From Streptomyces venezuelae (GTDB taxonomy: Bacteria; Actinomycetota; Actinomycetes; Streptomycetales; Streptomycetaceae), in assembly GCF_008642275.1 (NCBI RefSeq), contig NZ_CP029189.1, positions 3,044,001 through 3,108,000 on the forward strand: 64,000 nt of DNA, written 5' to 3'. The position numbers were made by a program, and so were the translations under genes. Shown piece by piece: positions 27,917 to 35,587 of the stretch (position 1 is the first letter of the stretch; every line of letters begins with the position of its first letter). Below the pieces are notes generated by a model that was not told where the DNA came from, ran no database searches, and was given only the letters and a program-made list of their open reading frames with translations.

Positions 27917-29071
27917 CAGGGCCGACTTCAGCGCCCGGACCAGGGCCTGCGCCCGGGGGTCCGCGGTGACCGACTTGGCCAGGGCGTTGGTCACGTAGCC
28001 GAAGCCGATGCCCGACTCCGGGTCCGCGAAGGCCAGGGAGCCGCCGCGGCCGGGGTGCCCGAAGGACGCCGGCGAGAGCAGCGGGGAGGCCGGGCCGTGC
28101 AGCATGTAGCCGGCGCCGAAGCGGGTGTTCACGACCAGCACCCGGTCCGGTCCGGCGGAGTGCTCCCGGGCGGCCAGGGCGGTGGTGGCCGGAGTGAAGA
28201 TCCGCGCCCCGTCCTCGACCACCCCGATGGCGGCCCCGTAGAAGCGGGCCAGGGCGCGCGCCGTCCCGATGCCGTTCGAGGCGGGGAGCTCGGCGGCCCG
28301 GTAGGCGGGGTCGTTCTCGTCGGGCAGCGGCTCGATCGCGGCGAAGGCGCGGCGGGTGAGGGATTCCGGGTCGGCGTAGGCCTCGGACACGTTGCGCCGC
28401 GGCCGGGTCCGGAGCGTGCCCGCGCTCTCGGGCGGCTCGACCGGCGCCACCCGGCCCACCCGGTGCTCCTCGGTCTCCGGCAGGCCGATCCAGAACTCCA
28501 GCCCCAGCGGTTCGGCGATCTCCTCCGCGAGGACCGATCCGACCGTGCGGCCGGTCGCCCGCAGCACCAGCTCGGACACCAGCCAGCTGTAGGTCTGCGC
28601 GTGGTAGCCGTGCGCGGTGCCCGGCTCCCAGAAGGGCTGCTGCGCGGCGACCGCGCGCGCCCCGGACACGCCGTCGGCGGCCTCGGCGGCGGTCAGTCCC
28701 CGGTCCAGCGCCGGTATGCCCGCGCGGTGCGCGAGCAGGTCGCGGACCAGGATCCGCTCCTTGCCGCCGGACTTGAACTCCGGCCAGTACGAGCCCACCG
28801 GCGCGTCCAGGTCCAGCAGCCCGCGCTGGTGCAGCAGCAGCGGTACGGCGGCGGCCACGCCCTTGGTGGCGGAGCGGACGATCTGCGCGGTGTCCGCGGT
28901 CCAGGGCTCGGTGCCGTCGGCGTCCTTCGTGCCGCCCCACAGGTCGACGACCTTGCGGCCGTCGCGGTACACGGCCACGGCCGCGCCCCGGTCCCCGAGC
29001 ACCTCGAAGTTGCGTACGAACGCGTCCCTGACGGGCTCGAAGCCCTCCGCCACCGACCCGTGGACATCCAC
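27905..29071 (-). CDS. Serine hydrolase (class C beta-lactamase/esterase family)
   Basis: A 388-aa cytosolic enzyme of the beta-lactamase-related (EstB-like) family. The nucleophile is in RSATKGVAAA (SxxK), the Tyr motif in HGYHAQTYSWL (YSW), and the C-terminal FGHPGRGGSLAFADP supplies the third motif. No signal peptide is visible, so an esterase or peptidase is more likely than a secreted beta-lactamase. GTG 29071 is chosen because GGGGAG lies five bases upstream. Confidence 0.85.
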   Translation of the reverse strand: MDVHGSVAEGFEPVRDAFVRNFEVLGDRGAAVAVYRDGRKVVDLWGGTKDADGTEPWTADTAQIVRSATKGVAAAVPLLLHQRGLLDLDAPVGSYWPEFKSGGKERILVRDLLAHRAGIPALDRGLTAAEAADGVSGARAVAAQQPFWEPGTAHGYHAQTYSWLVSELVLRATGRTVGSVLAEEIAEPLGLEFWIGLPETEEHRVGRVAPVEPPESAGTLRTRPRRNVSEAYADPESLTRRAFAAIEPLPDENDPAYRAAELPASNGIGTARALARFYGAAIGVVEDGARIFTPATTALAAREHSAGPDRVLVVNTRFGAGYMLHGPASPLLSPASFGHPGRGGSLAFADPESGIGFGYVTNALAKSVTADPRAQALVRALKSALSAL

Positions 29072-29243
29072 GTCTACTCCCCGCACCTGCCTCGGCGCCC
29101 CGACGGCGCCCACGCCACTGTGCAACGCCTGCGGGAGGGCCCTGCTTCCCGGGTCCCCCGGAACGGCTCACCGGGCCCGGCCCCCGGCCGGCGGACGGAG
29201 TCCGACGCAGCGGCTCGAAGCCCGGGGGGCGCCCCGGCGCCGA

Positions 29244-30020
29244 TCAGCGCGAGGGGCCCGTCAGAAGGGGCGTGCGCGGGTCGAAGCCGAACGGGAGCTC
29301 CAGCCGGTGGGAGCGCATCAGCGCGTCGTCGCACAGGAGGTCCTGCGTACGGCCGTCCGCCGCGATGACCCCTTCGCTGAGGATCACCGAGCGCGGGCAC
29401 AGTTCCAGCGCGTAGGGCAGGTCGTGCGTGACCATCAGCACGGTGACGTCCAGGGAGCGCAGGATGTCGGCGAGCTCACGGCGCGAGGCGGGGTCCAGAT
29501 TGGAGGAGGGCTCGTCCAGGACCAGGATGTCGGGGCGCATGGCCAGGACGGTCGCCACCGCGACGCGGCGGCGCTGGCCGAAGGACAGGTGGTGCGGCGG
29601 CCGGTCGGCGAAGTCCGCCATGCCGACCTGGTCCAGGGCCGCGCGGACCCGCTCCTCCAGTTCCGCGCCCCGCATTCCGGCGGCGGCCGGGCCGAAGGCG
29701 ACGTCCTCGCGGACGGTCGGCATGAACAGCTGGTCGTCGGGGTCCTGGAAGACGATCCCGACGCGGCGGCGGATCTCGGCGAGGTTGCGCTTCTCCACGG
29801 GCAGTCCGGCCACGGTGACCGAGCCGACGCCGCCGGCGAGGATGCCGTTGAGGTGCAGCACCAGTGTGGTCTTGCCCGCGCCGTTGGGTCCGAGCAGGGC
29901 GACCCGTTCGCCCTGCCCGACGGTGAGGTCCACCCCGAAGAGGGCCTGGTGGCCGTCCGGGTAGGCGTAGGCGAGGCCGGCGACTTCGAGGGAAGGAGTA
30001 CGGGTTGGAGTCTGGGTCAC
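29244..30020 (-). CDS. ECF transporter ATPase (CbiO/NikO type)
   Basis: A 258-aa ABC ATPase of a Co/Ni energy-coupling-factor importer. Walker A GPNGAGKTT, Q-loop IVFQDPDDQLF, signature LSFGQRRR and Walker B ILVLDEPSSNLD are all present. GTG 30020 overlaps the cbiQ stop (GTGA), the usual coupling; an ATG at 30029 lacks a ribosome site. Third gene of the MN-Q-O operon. Confidence 0.9.
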   Translation of the reverse strand: MTQTPTRTPSLEVAGLAYAYPDGHQALFGVDLTVGQGERVALLGPNGAGKTTLVLHLNGILAGGVGSVTVAGLPVEKRNLAEIRRRVGIVFQDPDDQLFMPTVREDVAFGPAAAGMRGAELEERVRAALDQVGMADFADRPPHHLSFGQRRRVAVATVLAMRPDILVLDEPSSNLDPASRRELADILRSLDVTVLMVTHDLPYALELCPRSVILSEGVIAADGRTQDLLCDDALMRSHRLELPFGFDPRTPLLTGPSR

Positions 30021-30778
30021 AGGGTCCATCCCATCAGACAGACGGCGAGCGCCGTCACCGGGAGTGCGGCCGCGTAGGCCCACTGGGCGCGCGTGGCCGC
30101 GACCTCGTCGATCACCGGCATCGAGCCGGTGTAGCCGCGGCTGACCATCGCGAGGTAGACCCGCTCGCCGCGCTCGTAGGAACGGATGAACAGCGCGCCG
30201 GCGGTCTTGGCCAGCACCCCCCAGTGCCGGATCCCGCTGGCCTCGAAGCCGCGGGAGCGGCGGGCGATGGACATCCGGCGCAGCTCGTCGCCGATCACGT
30301 CGCCGTAGCGGATCATGAAGGAGGCGATCTGGACGAGCAGGGGCGGCAGCTTCAGCCGTTGCAGGCCCAGCAGCAGCGCCCGCAGCTCCGTCGTCGAGGC
30401 GAGCAGGACGGATGCGGCCACGCCGAGGGTTCCCTTGGCGAGGACGTTCCAGGCGCCCCAGAGGCCCGAGACGCTGAGCGACATGCCGAGCACCTCCACC
30501 CGCTCGCCCTCGGCGACGAAGGGCATGAGCACGGCGAAGGCGACGAAGGGCACCTCGATCAGCAGCCGCCGGAGCAGGAAGCCGGCCGGGATCCGGGCAG
30601 CGGCCGCCGCGGCCGCGACGAGGACGGCGTACAGGCCGAAGGCCCACACCGCCTCGCGCGGTGTGGACACGACGACCACGACGAAGGCCAGGGTCGCGGC
30701 GAGCTTGCAGTGCGGAGGCAGGTCGTGGACCGGCGAGGCGCCCTCGCGGTAGAGCTTGTGGGCGTGGCCGGCCCCCAT
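30017..30778 (-). CDS. ECF transporter transmembrane subunit (CbiQ/NikQ type)
   Basis: A 253-aa T-component with about five membrane helices. The cytoplasmic coupling motifs SIARRSRGFEASG and AMVSRGYTG (the Ala-Arg-Gly signatures that contact the ATPase) are evident. Starts one base after the cbiM stop and overlaps cbiO. It transmits ATP hydrolysis to the substrate-binding CbiM. Confidence 0.9.
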   Translation of the reverse strand: MGAGHAHKLYREGASPVHDLPPHCKLAATLAFVVVVVSTPREAVWAFGLYAVLVAAAAAAARIPAGFLLRRLLIEVPFVAFAVLMPFVAEGERVEVLGMSLSVSGLWGAWNVLAKGTLGVAASVLLASTTELRALLLGLQRLKLPPLLVQIASFMIRYGDVIGDELRRMSIARRSRGFEASGIRHWGVLAKTAGALFIRSYERGERVYLAMVSRGYTGSMPVIDEVAATRAQWAYAAALPVTALAVCLMGWTL

Positions 30779-30779
30779 G

Positions 30780-31844
30780 TCAGCCTGCCGAGACGGAGGT
30801 GGAGGCGGCGGTGAGGTCGTCCGTGCGACGGCGGCGCACGGACCAGAAGATCGCGGTGCCGGCGGCGACGGTCACGCCGACGCCGATGATCCCGGCGAGG
30901 CCGCCGGACAGGCGGGCGTCGTCGACGTCCTTGACGCTGTAGTCGGCGAGCGGGGAGTTCGCCGCGGCGTGCTCCTCGACCTTCTCGTCGATGCCCTTGT
31001 CCGCGGCGACCTTCTCCAGGCCGTCGGGGCTGGCGGAGGCGTAGAAGGAGACGAACCCGGCGAGCACGAGGGCGGTGACCAGGCCGGTCACCCAGACCTT
31101 CTTCGTCGAGCCGGCGCCGGCGGCAGCGCCGGCGGGGGCCGCGGCCGCGGCCGGGGCGTCGACGAGCACACCGCCGACCCGCAGCTTCAGGGGCGAGGTG
31201 AGCCCGCGGGCCCCGTGCACCAGGTCGGGACGTACGGCGATCACGGCGCCCACGGTGGCCGCGGTGATGGCGGCCTCGCCGATGCCGATGAGCACGTGCA
31301 CGCCGACCATGGCGGTGAACACCTTGCCGATGGGCACGTCGGTGGTGCCGCCGACGGCGTAGACGGCGGTGAAGGCGGCGGCCGCGGCGGGCACCGAGAG
31401 CAGCGCGCCGGTGAAGGCGGCCGCGGTGACGGAGCGGCGGGTGGGCGGCAGGACCTTGAGCAGGCCGCGGAAGATCGCGTAGGCCACGATGACGGTGACG
31501 ACGCCCATGACGGTGACGTTCACGCCGAGGGCGGTGAGGCCGCCGTCGGCGAAGAGGATGCCCTGCATCAGCAGGACGACGGACACGCAGAGCACGCCGG
31601 TGTAGGGGCCGACGAGTATCGCGGCGAGCGCCCCGCCCAGCAGGTGGCCGCTGGTGCCGGCCGCGACCGGGAAGTTCAGCATCTGGACGGCGAAGATGAA
31701 GGCGGCGACGAGACCGGCGAGCGGCGCGGTGCGCTCGTCGAGTTCGCGCCGGGCGCCGCGGAGGCTGACGGCCACCGCTGCGGCCGCCACCACTCCGGCG
31801 GCCACCGAGACGGGTGCGTTGATGAATCCGTCGGGCACATGCAT
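30780..31844 (-). CDS. ECF metal-transporter substrate component, CbiM-CbiN (PDGLE) fusion
   Basis: A 354-aa protein. The N-terminal MHVPDGFI, whose Met and His coordinate the metal in characterised CbiM/NikM, is intact. About seven membrane helices fill residues 10-215. After a Pro/Ala linker, a CbiN-like part follows: helix VWVTGLVTALVLAGFVSF, the SPDGLEKVAADKG motif of PDGLE domains, and a last helix. M and N are thus one polypeptide. The family imports Co2+ or Ni2+; the upstream Nur-box-like site favours nickel, needed for Ni-superoxide dismutase and urease in streptomycetes. Confidence 0.9.
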   Translation of the reverse strand: MHVPDGFINAPVSVAAGVVAAAAVAVSLRGARRELDERTAPLAGLVAAFIFAVQMLNFPVAAGTSGHLLGGALAAILVGPYTGVLCVSVVLLMQGILFADGGLTALGVNVTVMGVVTVIVAYAIFRGLLKVLPPTRRSVTAAAFTGALLSVPAAAAAFTAVYAVGGTTDVPIGKVFTAMVGVHVLIGIGEAAITAATVGAVIAVRPDLVHGARGLTSPLKLRVGGVLVDAPAAAAAPAGAAAGAGSTKKVWVTGLVTALVLAGFVSFYASASPDGLEKVAADKGIDEKVEEHAAANSPLADYSVKDVDDARLSGGLAGIIGVGVTVAAGTAIFWSVRRRRTDDLTAASTSVSAG

Positions 31845-31896
31845 GGAGTGGCTCCGCTTCTTACGCAGTCTTTAGCTGTTCAACCATAGTGCCCAA

Positions 31897-31913
31897 TTGC
31901 AAATCGTTGGCAA
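31897..31913. promoter_or_regulatory. Nur-box-like operator of the nickel/cobalt transporter
   Basis: TTGCAA-ATCGT-TGGCAA is a 17-base inverted repeat differing at one position from the reported Nur box (TTGCAA-N5-TTGCAA). It is 52 bp upstream of cbiM. On the minus strand TTGCCA and TATGGT lie within and just after it as possible -35/-10 elements, so a bound repressor would block the promoter. The match is seen; regulation is inferred. Confidence 0.7.
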
Positions 31914-32014
31914 GAGCGGGGGCATCACAAAGAGAACCGCGCGGTTTCGTGGGAATGTGCGAGGCTGGACGGGACAAACGGACACAAATGTTCCGATTTC
32001 GAGGAGTCTTGTCG

Positions 32015-32422
32015 ATGTCAGCCACCGCCGAGAATCCACCAGCGACTGCCACCGCAAGCGCCGTCGAGGAGCGGGTGCGCGCCCGCGTCATCACGGACGA
32101 TCCCCTCTACCGGACGATCCCCGTGGCCCTGCGCTTCGCCGCCGACGAGCCGCTGGCCGTACGGATCGTCTTCCCGGCGGGCCTGTCCCCCGAGGGCACC
32201 GACAACGAGTGGGTCTTCCCCCGGGCCCTCCTGGAGGCCGGCCTCCAGGCCCCGACCGGGACCGGGGACGTACGCGTCTGGCCCTGCGGCCGCGTCCAGG
32301 CGGTCGTCGAGTTCCACTCCCCCGAGGGCGTCGCCGTCGTCCAGTTCGACATCGCCGCGCTGCGCCGGTTCCTGCGGCGTACGTACGCCCCCGCGGCGGC
32401 CGCCGTCACCCGTCGGGCGTAA
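32015..32422 (+). CDS. ssgE: SsgA-like sporulation/cell-division protein
   Basis: A 135-aa SALP family member, a family restricted to sporulating actinomycetes that controls septum placement and spore-wall processes. The core PVALRFAADEPLAVRIVFP, NEWVFPRALL and VRVWPCGR segments are typical. ATG 32015 has GAGGAG eight bases upstream. I name it SsgE because S. coelicolor ssgE lies in this gene neighbourhood as I recall it; the family is certain, the paralogue less so. Confidence 0.85.
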   Translation: MSATAENPPATATASAVEERVRARVITDDPLYRTIPVALRFAADEPLAVRIVFPAGLSPEGTDNEWVFPRALLEAGLQAPTGTGDVRVWPCGRVQAVVEFHSPEGVAVVQFDIAALRRFLRRTYAPAAAAVTRRA

Positions 32423-32427
32423 CCGGG

Positions 32428-32470
32428 CCCGGCCCCGTACCGCCTGGGGGTCAGGCGGTACGGGGCCGGG
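32428..32470. terminator. Strong bidirectional hairpin terminator
   Basis: A perfect 19-bp stem (left arm begins CCCGGCCCCG) with a five-base loop between ssgE and the convergent MMPL gene. Confidence 0.9.
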
Positions 32471-32512
32471 TCGTCCTGTCGGCAGGTGCGGGGCCGACGG
32501 GGTCGGGCGGGG

Positions 32513-34714
32513 TCAGGCGTTGACCAGTTCGCGGTCCTTGTCCAGGCCCTCCGGGGAGTCCGCGGACTCCTCCAGGTGCTTGCGCAGGCTCTCACCCTCC
32601 ACGTCCACGTTCGGCAGCAGCCGGTCCAGCCACTTCGGCAGCCACCAGGCCTTGTGCCCGAGCAGGGCGAGGACCGCGGGGACGATCGCCATGCGGACCA
32701 CGAACGCGTCGAAGAAGACGGCGACGGCCAGACCGAAGCCGATCATCTTGACCATCTGGTCGCTGGCTCCCATGAAGCCCGCGAACACCGCGATCATGAT
32801 GACGGCGGCGGCCACGACGACCCGCGCGCTGTACTGGAAGCCGGTGACCACGGCCTGGCCCGGGCGCTCGCCGTGGACGTACGCCTCACGCATCCGGGTG
32901 ACGAGGAAGACCTCGTAGTCCATGGCGAGACCGAAGACGACGCCCACCATGAAGATCGGCATCAGCGACATGATCGGGCCGGTCTGCTCCACCCCGAAGA
33001 CCGAGCCGAGCCATCCCCACTGGAAGACCGCGACGACGGCGCCGAGGGCGGCGACGACCGAGAGCAGGAAGCCGAGGGCCGCCTTGAGCGGGACCAGGAC
33101 CGAGCGGAAGACGAGCATCAGCAGCAGGAAGGCGAGGCCGACGACGAGCGCCAGGTAGGGCAGCAGCGCGTCGTTCATCTTCTGCGAGAAGTCGATGTTC
33201 ATCGCGGTGGCGCCGGTGACGAGGACGTCGTCCCCGCTGCCGTCGCGGATCTCGTGGACCAGTTCCTCGGTGTGCGTCGAGGAAGGACGGTCCTTCGGGA
33301 TCACGGTGATCACCGCGGCGTCGCCGGCCTTGTTGAGGGTCGGCGGGGTGACCGCGACGACCCCGTCCAGGCCCTTGATCCGGTCGACGGTGGAGTCGGC
33401 CAGCGCCTTGTCGCCGTCCACGACCACCATCAGCGGGCCGTTGAAGCCCGGGCCGAAGCCGTCGGACAGCAGTTCGTACGCCTGGCGCTGGGTGGTGGAG
33501 ACCGGCTGGGCACCGTCGTCGGGCAGGCCCATCTCCAGCTTGCTCACCGGGAACGCGATGACGCCGAGGCCGATCACACCGGCCAGCAGCACCATGACGG
33601 GGCGGCGCAGGACGAAGCGGGCCCAGCGGGTGCCGCCGTTGGCCTTCTGCTCGGCGCCCGCCGGCTTGCCCTTGCCGAACAGCCGGCTCTTCTTGCCCGC
33701 GGGCAGCACCATCTTGCCCGCGAAGCCGAGGACGGCCGGGACCAGGGTCAGTGCGACGAGCACGGCGATGACCACGGTGCCCGCGGCCGCGAAGCCCATC
33801 TTGGTCAGCATGGGGAGGTTGACGACGGCCAGGCCCACCAGGGCGATGACCACGGTCAGACCGGCGAAGACGACGGCGGAGCCGGCGGTTCCGACGGCGC
33901 GGCCGGCGGCCTCGTCCCGCTCGCGGCCCTCGGCGAGTTCCGCGCGGTAGCGGGAGACGATGAAGAGGGCGTAGTCGATGCCGACCGCGAGGCCGATCAT
34001 CGTCGCGAGGGTGGCGGTGGTGTTGCCGAGGTCCAGTACGTTGGCGAGCGCGGTGATGGAGGAGACGCCGATGCCCACGCCGATGATCGCGGTCAGCAGC
34101 GGCAGACCGGCGGCGACGAGCGAGCCGAAGGTGATGACGAGGACGATCGCGGCGACCGCGACGCCGATGATCTCGCCGGAGCCCGTCTCGGGGACAGGCG
34201 TCAGCGCGTCGCCGCCGATCTGGACGTTCAGCCCGGTGGCCTTGGCGGCCTCGCCCGAACTCTTGAGCGCCTCGCGGGTGTCCTTCTTCAGCTCCATGCC
34301 GCTGACGGTGTACTTGGCGCTGATGTAGGCGGTGGAGCCGTCCTGGCTCACGGCCTGGACCTCGTACGGGTCGGCGACGGAGGCGATCTCGGCCGCGCCC
34401 GGTCCGGTCTTCAGAGCCGAGACGATCTTCTGGACCTCGGCCTTGGGGCCGGGGTCGGTGACCTTGGCTCCCTCGGGGGCCTTGATGACGATGCGGGCGT
34501 TGGCGCCGTCGGCGGCCATGCCCGGGAAGCGCTCGTCCAGCAGGTCGAAGGCCTTCTGGGCCTCCGAACCGGGTATCGAGAAGGAGCCGGAGGTGGGCGC
34601 GGCCGCCGAGGCGGCGCCGAGTCCGGCGGCGAGCAGCAGCGCCACCCAGAGGAGGGCGACGAGGCCGCGGCGCCGGAAGGCGCCTCTGCCGAGTCGGTAG
34701 AGGAAGGTAGCCAC
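32513..34714 (-). CDS. MMPL-family RND transporter
   Basis: A 733-aa membrane exporter with two repeats, each with one large extracellular loop and a block of helices. The MMPL signature GLAVGIDYALFIVSRYR in the first half is mirrored by GLAMDYEVFLVTRMRE in the second, carrying the proton-relay Asp-Tyr. Related proteins export lipids, siderophores or antibiotics. GTG 34714 has GGGAG upstream and avoids a Ser/Pro-rich false extension. It follows a TetR gene on the same strand by 130 bp, so it is probably the repressor's target. Confidence 0.9.
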   Translation of the reverse strand: MATFLYRLGRGAFRRRGLVALLWVALLLAAGLGAASAAAPTSGSFSIPGSEAQKAFDLLDERFPGMAADGANARIVIKAPEGAKVTDPGPKAEVQKIVSALKTGPGAAEIASVADPYEVQAVSQDGSTAYISAKYTVSGMELKKDTREALKSSGEAAKATGLNVQIGGDALTPVPETGSGEIIGVAVAAIVLVITFGSLVAAGLPLLTAIIGVGIGVSSITALANVLDLGNTTATLATMIGLAVGIDYALFIVSRYRAELAEGRERDEAAGRAVGTAGSAVVFAGLTVVIALVGLAVVNLPMLTKMGFAAAGTVVIAVLVALTLVPAVLGFAGKMVLPAGKKSRLFGKGKPAGAEQKANGGTRWARFVLRRPVMVLLAGVIGLGVIAFPVSKLEMGLPDDGAQPVSTTQRQAYELLSDGFGPGFNGPLMVVVDGDKALADSTVDRIKGLDGVVAVTPPTLNKAGDAAVITVIPKDRPSSTHTEELVHEIRDGSGDDVLVTGATAMNIDFSQKMNDALLPYLALVVGLAFLLLMLVFRSVLVPLKAALGFLLSVVAALGAVVAVFQWGWLGSVFGVEQTGPIMSLMPIFMVGVVFGLAMDYEVFLVTRMREAYVHGERPGQAVVTGFQYSARVVVAAAVIMIAVFAGFMGASDQMVKMIGFGLAVAVFFDAFVVRMAIVPAVLALLGHKAWWLPKWLDRLLPNVDVEGESLRKHLEESADSPEGLDKDRELVNA

Positions 34715-34844
34715 GTCGGTGGTTCTCCCGTTCGGGTCGTGGGATGGATCCGGATCGGATCGGGGCATGAGGAGCCGGCCCGACGACGAGAGCGGCGTGT
34801 CAGGAGCAGCGGAGAGGCCGTGCGGGGACGGGGAGGATCGAGGA

Positions 34845-35435
34845 TCAGACGCCGAGGGCGGGGAAGACCACGGCGTCGATGAAGTCACCGAGGAAGGCCC
34901 GGTCCACCGGGCGGTCCTCGATCAGCGGGAGCGCGATGAACGCCCCGATGAGCATGTGCGGTACGAAGTCGAGCGCCGGACAGTCCGGGCGGATCTCACC
35001 CCGGTCCACCGCACGCCGCAGCATCGCCTGGAGACCGTTGATCTCCGGGTCGACCAGCAGGTCGCGCAGGGCCTTGTGCAGCTCCGGGCTCTCGTGGACG
35101 GCATGGGCCAGTCCCCGCATCAGCGCGGTGTCCTTGGCCATCTGCGCGTCGTCGGAGTGCTCCACCATGAGGGCGAAGTCCCCGCGCAGACTGCCCGTGT
35201 CGATTTCCCTCAGCGAGACGGGCTGGGTGCATCGCAGGGCCTTGGCGACCAGCTCCGGCTTGCTCCCCCACTGGCGGTAGAGGGTGGCCTTGCTGGACTT
35301 CGTACGGGCGGCGACCGCGTCCATGGTCAGCGCCTCGTAGCCGACGTCACGCAGGAGGTCGAGGACCGCCTCGTGCAGTTCGGCCTGCCGCTCAGGGGTG
35401 ATCCGGCTACGCCGGGCCGCCATCGCCTCGGTCAT
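34845..35435 (-). CDS. TetR-family repressor of the MMPL exporter
   Basis: A 196-aa TetR protein. HTH: ELHEAVLDLLRDVGYEALTM then TKSSKATLYRQWGSKPELV. The C-terminal TetR_C domain is helical. ATG 35435 follows GGGAGG. It sits between the MMPL gene and a large palindrome (35492-35526), and diverges from the tricorn gene. Autoregulation and control of the exporter, induced by an exported compound, is the likely scheme. Confidence 0.88.
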   Translation of the reverse strand: MTEAMAARRSRITPERQAELHEAVLDLLRDVGYEALTMDAVAARTKSSKATLYRQWGSKPELVAKALRCTQPVSLREIDTGSLRGDFALMVEHSDDAQMAKDTALMRGLAHAVHESPELHKALRDLLVDPEINGLQAMLRRAVDRGEIRPDCPALDFVPHMLIGAFIALPLIEDRPVDRAFLGDFIDAVVFPALGV

Positions 35436-35452
35436 GTCCGTGCCTCCCGTCG

Positions 35453-35476
35453 GAGCGAAACTGTTCCGTACGCTTA
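35453..35476. promoter_or_regulatory. Secondary TetR half-palindrome
   Basis: The sequence around GAGCGAAACTGTTCCG...CGCTT repeats the half-site AGCGAAAC and the distal CGCTT of the main palindrome 40 bp away, and overlaps the leader of the TetR gene. Confidence 0.4.
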
Positions 35477-35491
35477 AGACGATACCCCGCA

Positions 35492-35526
35492 CCCAAGCGA
35501 AACGAAACCGTTCCGTTTCGCTTGGG
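35492..35526. promoter_or_regulatory. Large perfect palindrome, TetR operator candidate
   Basis: Arms CCCAAGCGAAACG and CGTTTCGCTTGGG are perfectly complementary over 13 bp around a 9-base centre that itself continues the symmetry partly. It lies between the divergent TetR and tricorn genes. A TetR dimer pair binding here would control both directions. Confidence 0.7.
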
Positions 35527-35587
35527 GGAGTGTCATGGATCACCTGTACGAGTTGCCACGGCCCCCTGACGCGGAAAGCATTGGGGG

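Noticed and set aside
30020..30029. ATG 30029 as the start of the ECF ATPase
   Set aside because: It has no spaced ribosome site and would overlap cbiQ by 13 bp, whereas GTG 30020 gives the usual 4-bp coupling.
31845..32014. Cobalamin riboswitch upstream of cbiM
   Set aside because: The gap is too short and lacks a B12-box-like sequence; a Nur-type repeat is present instead.
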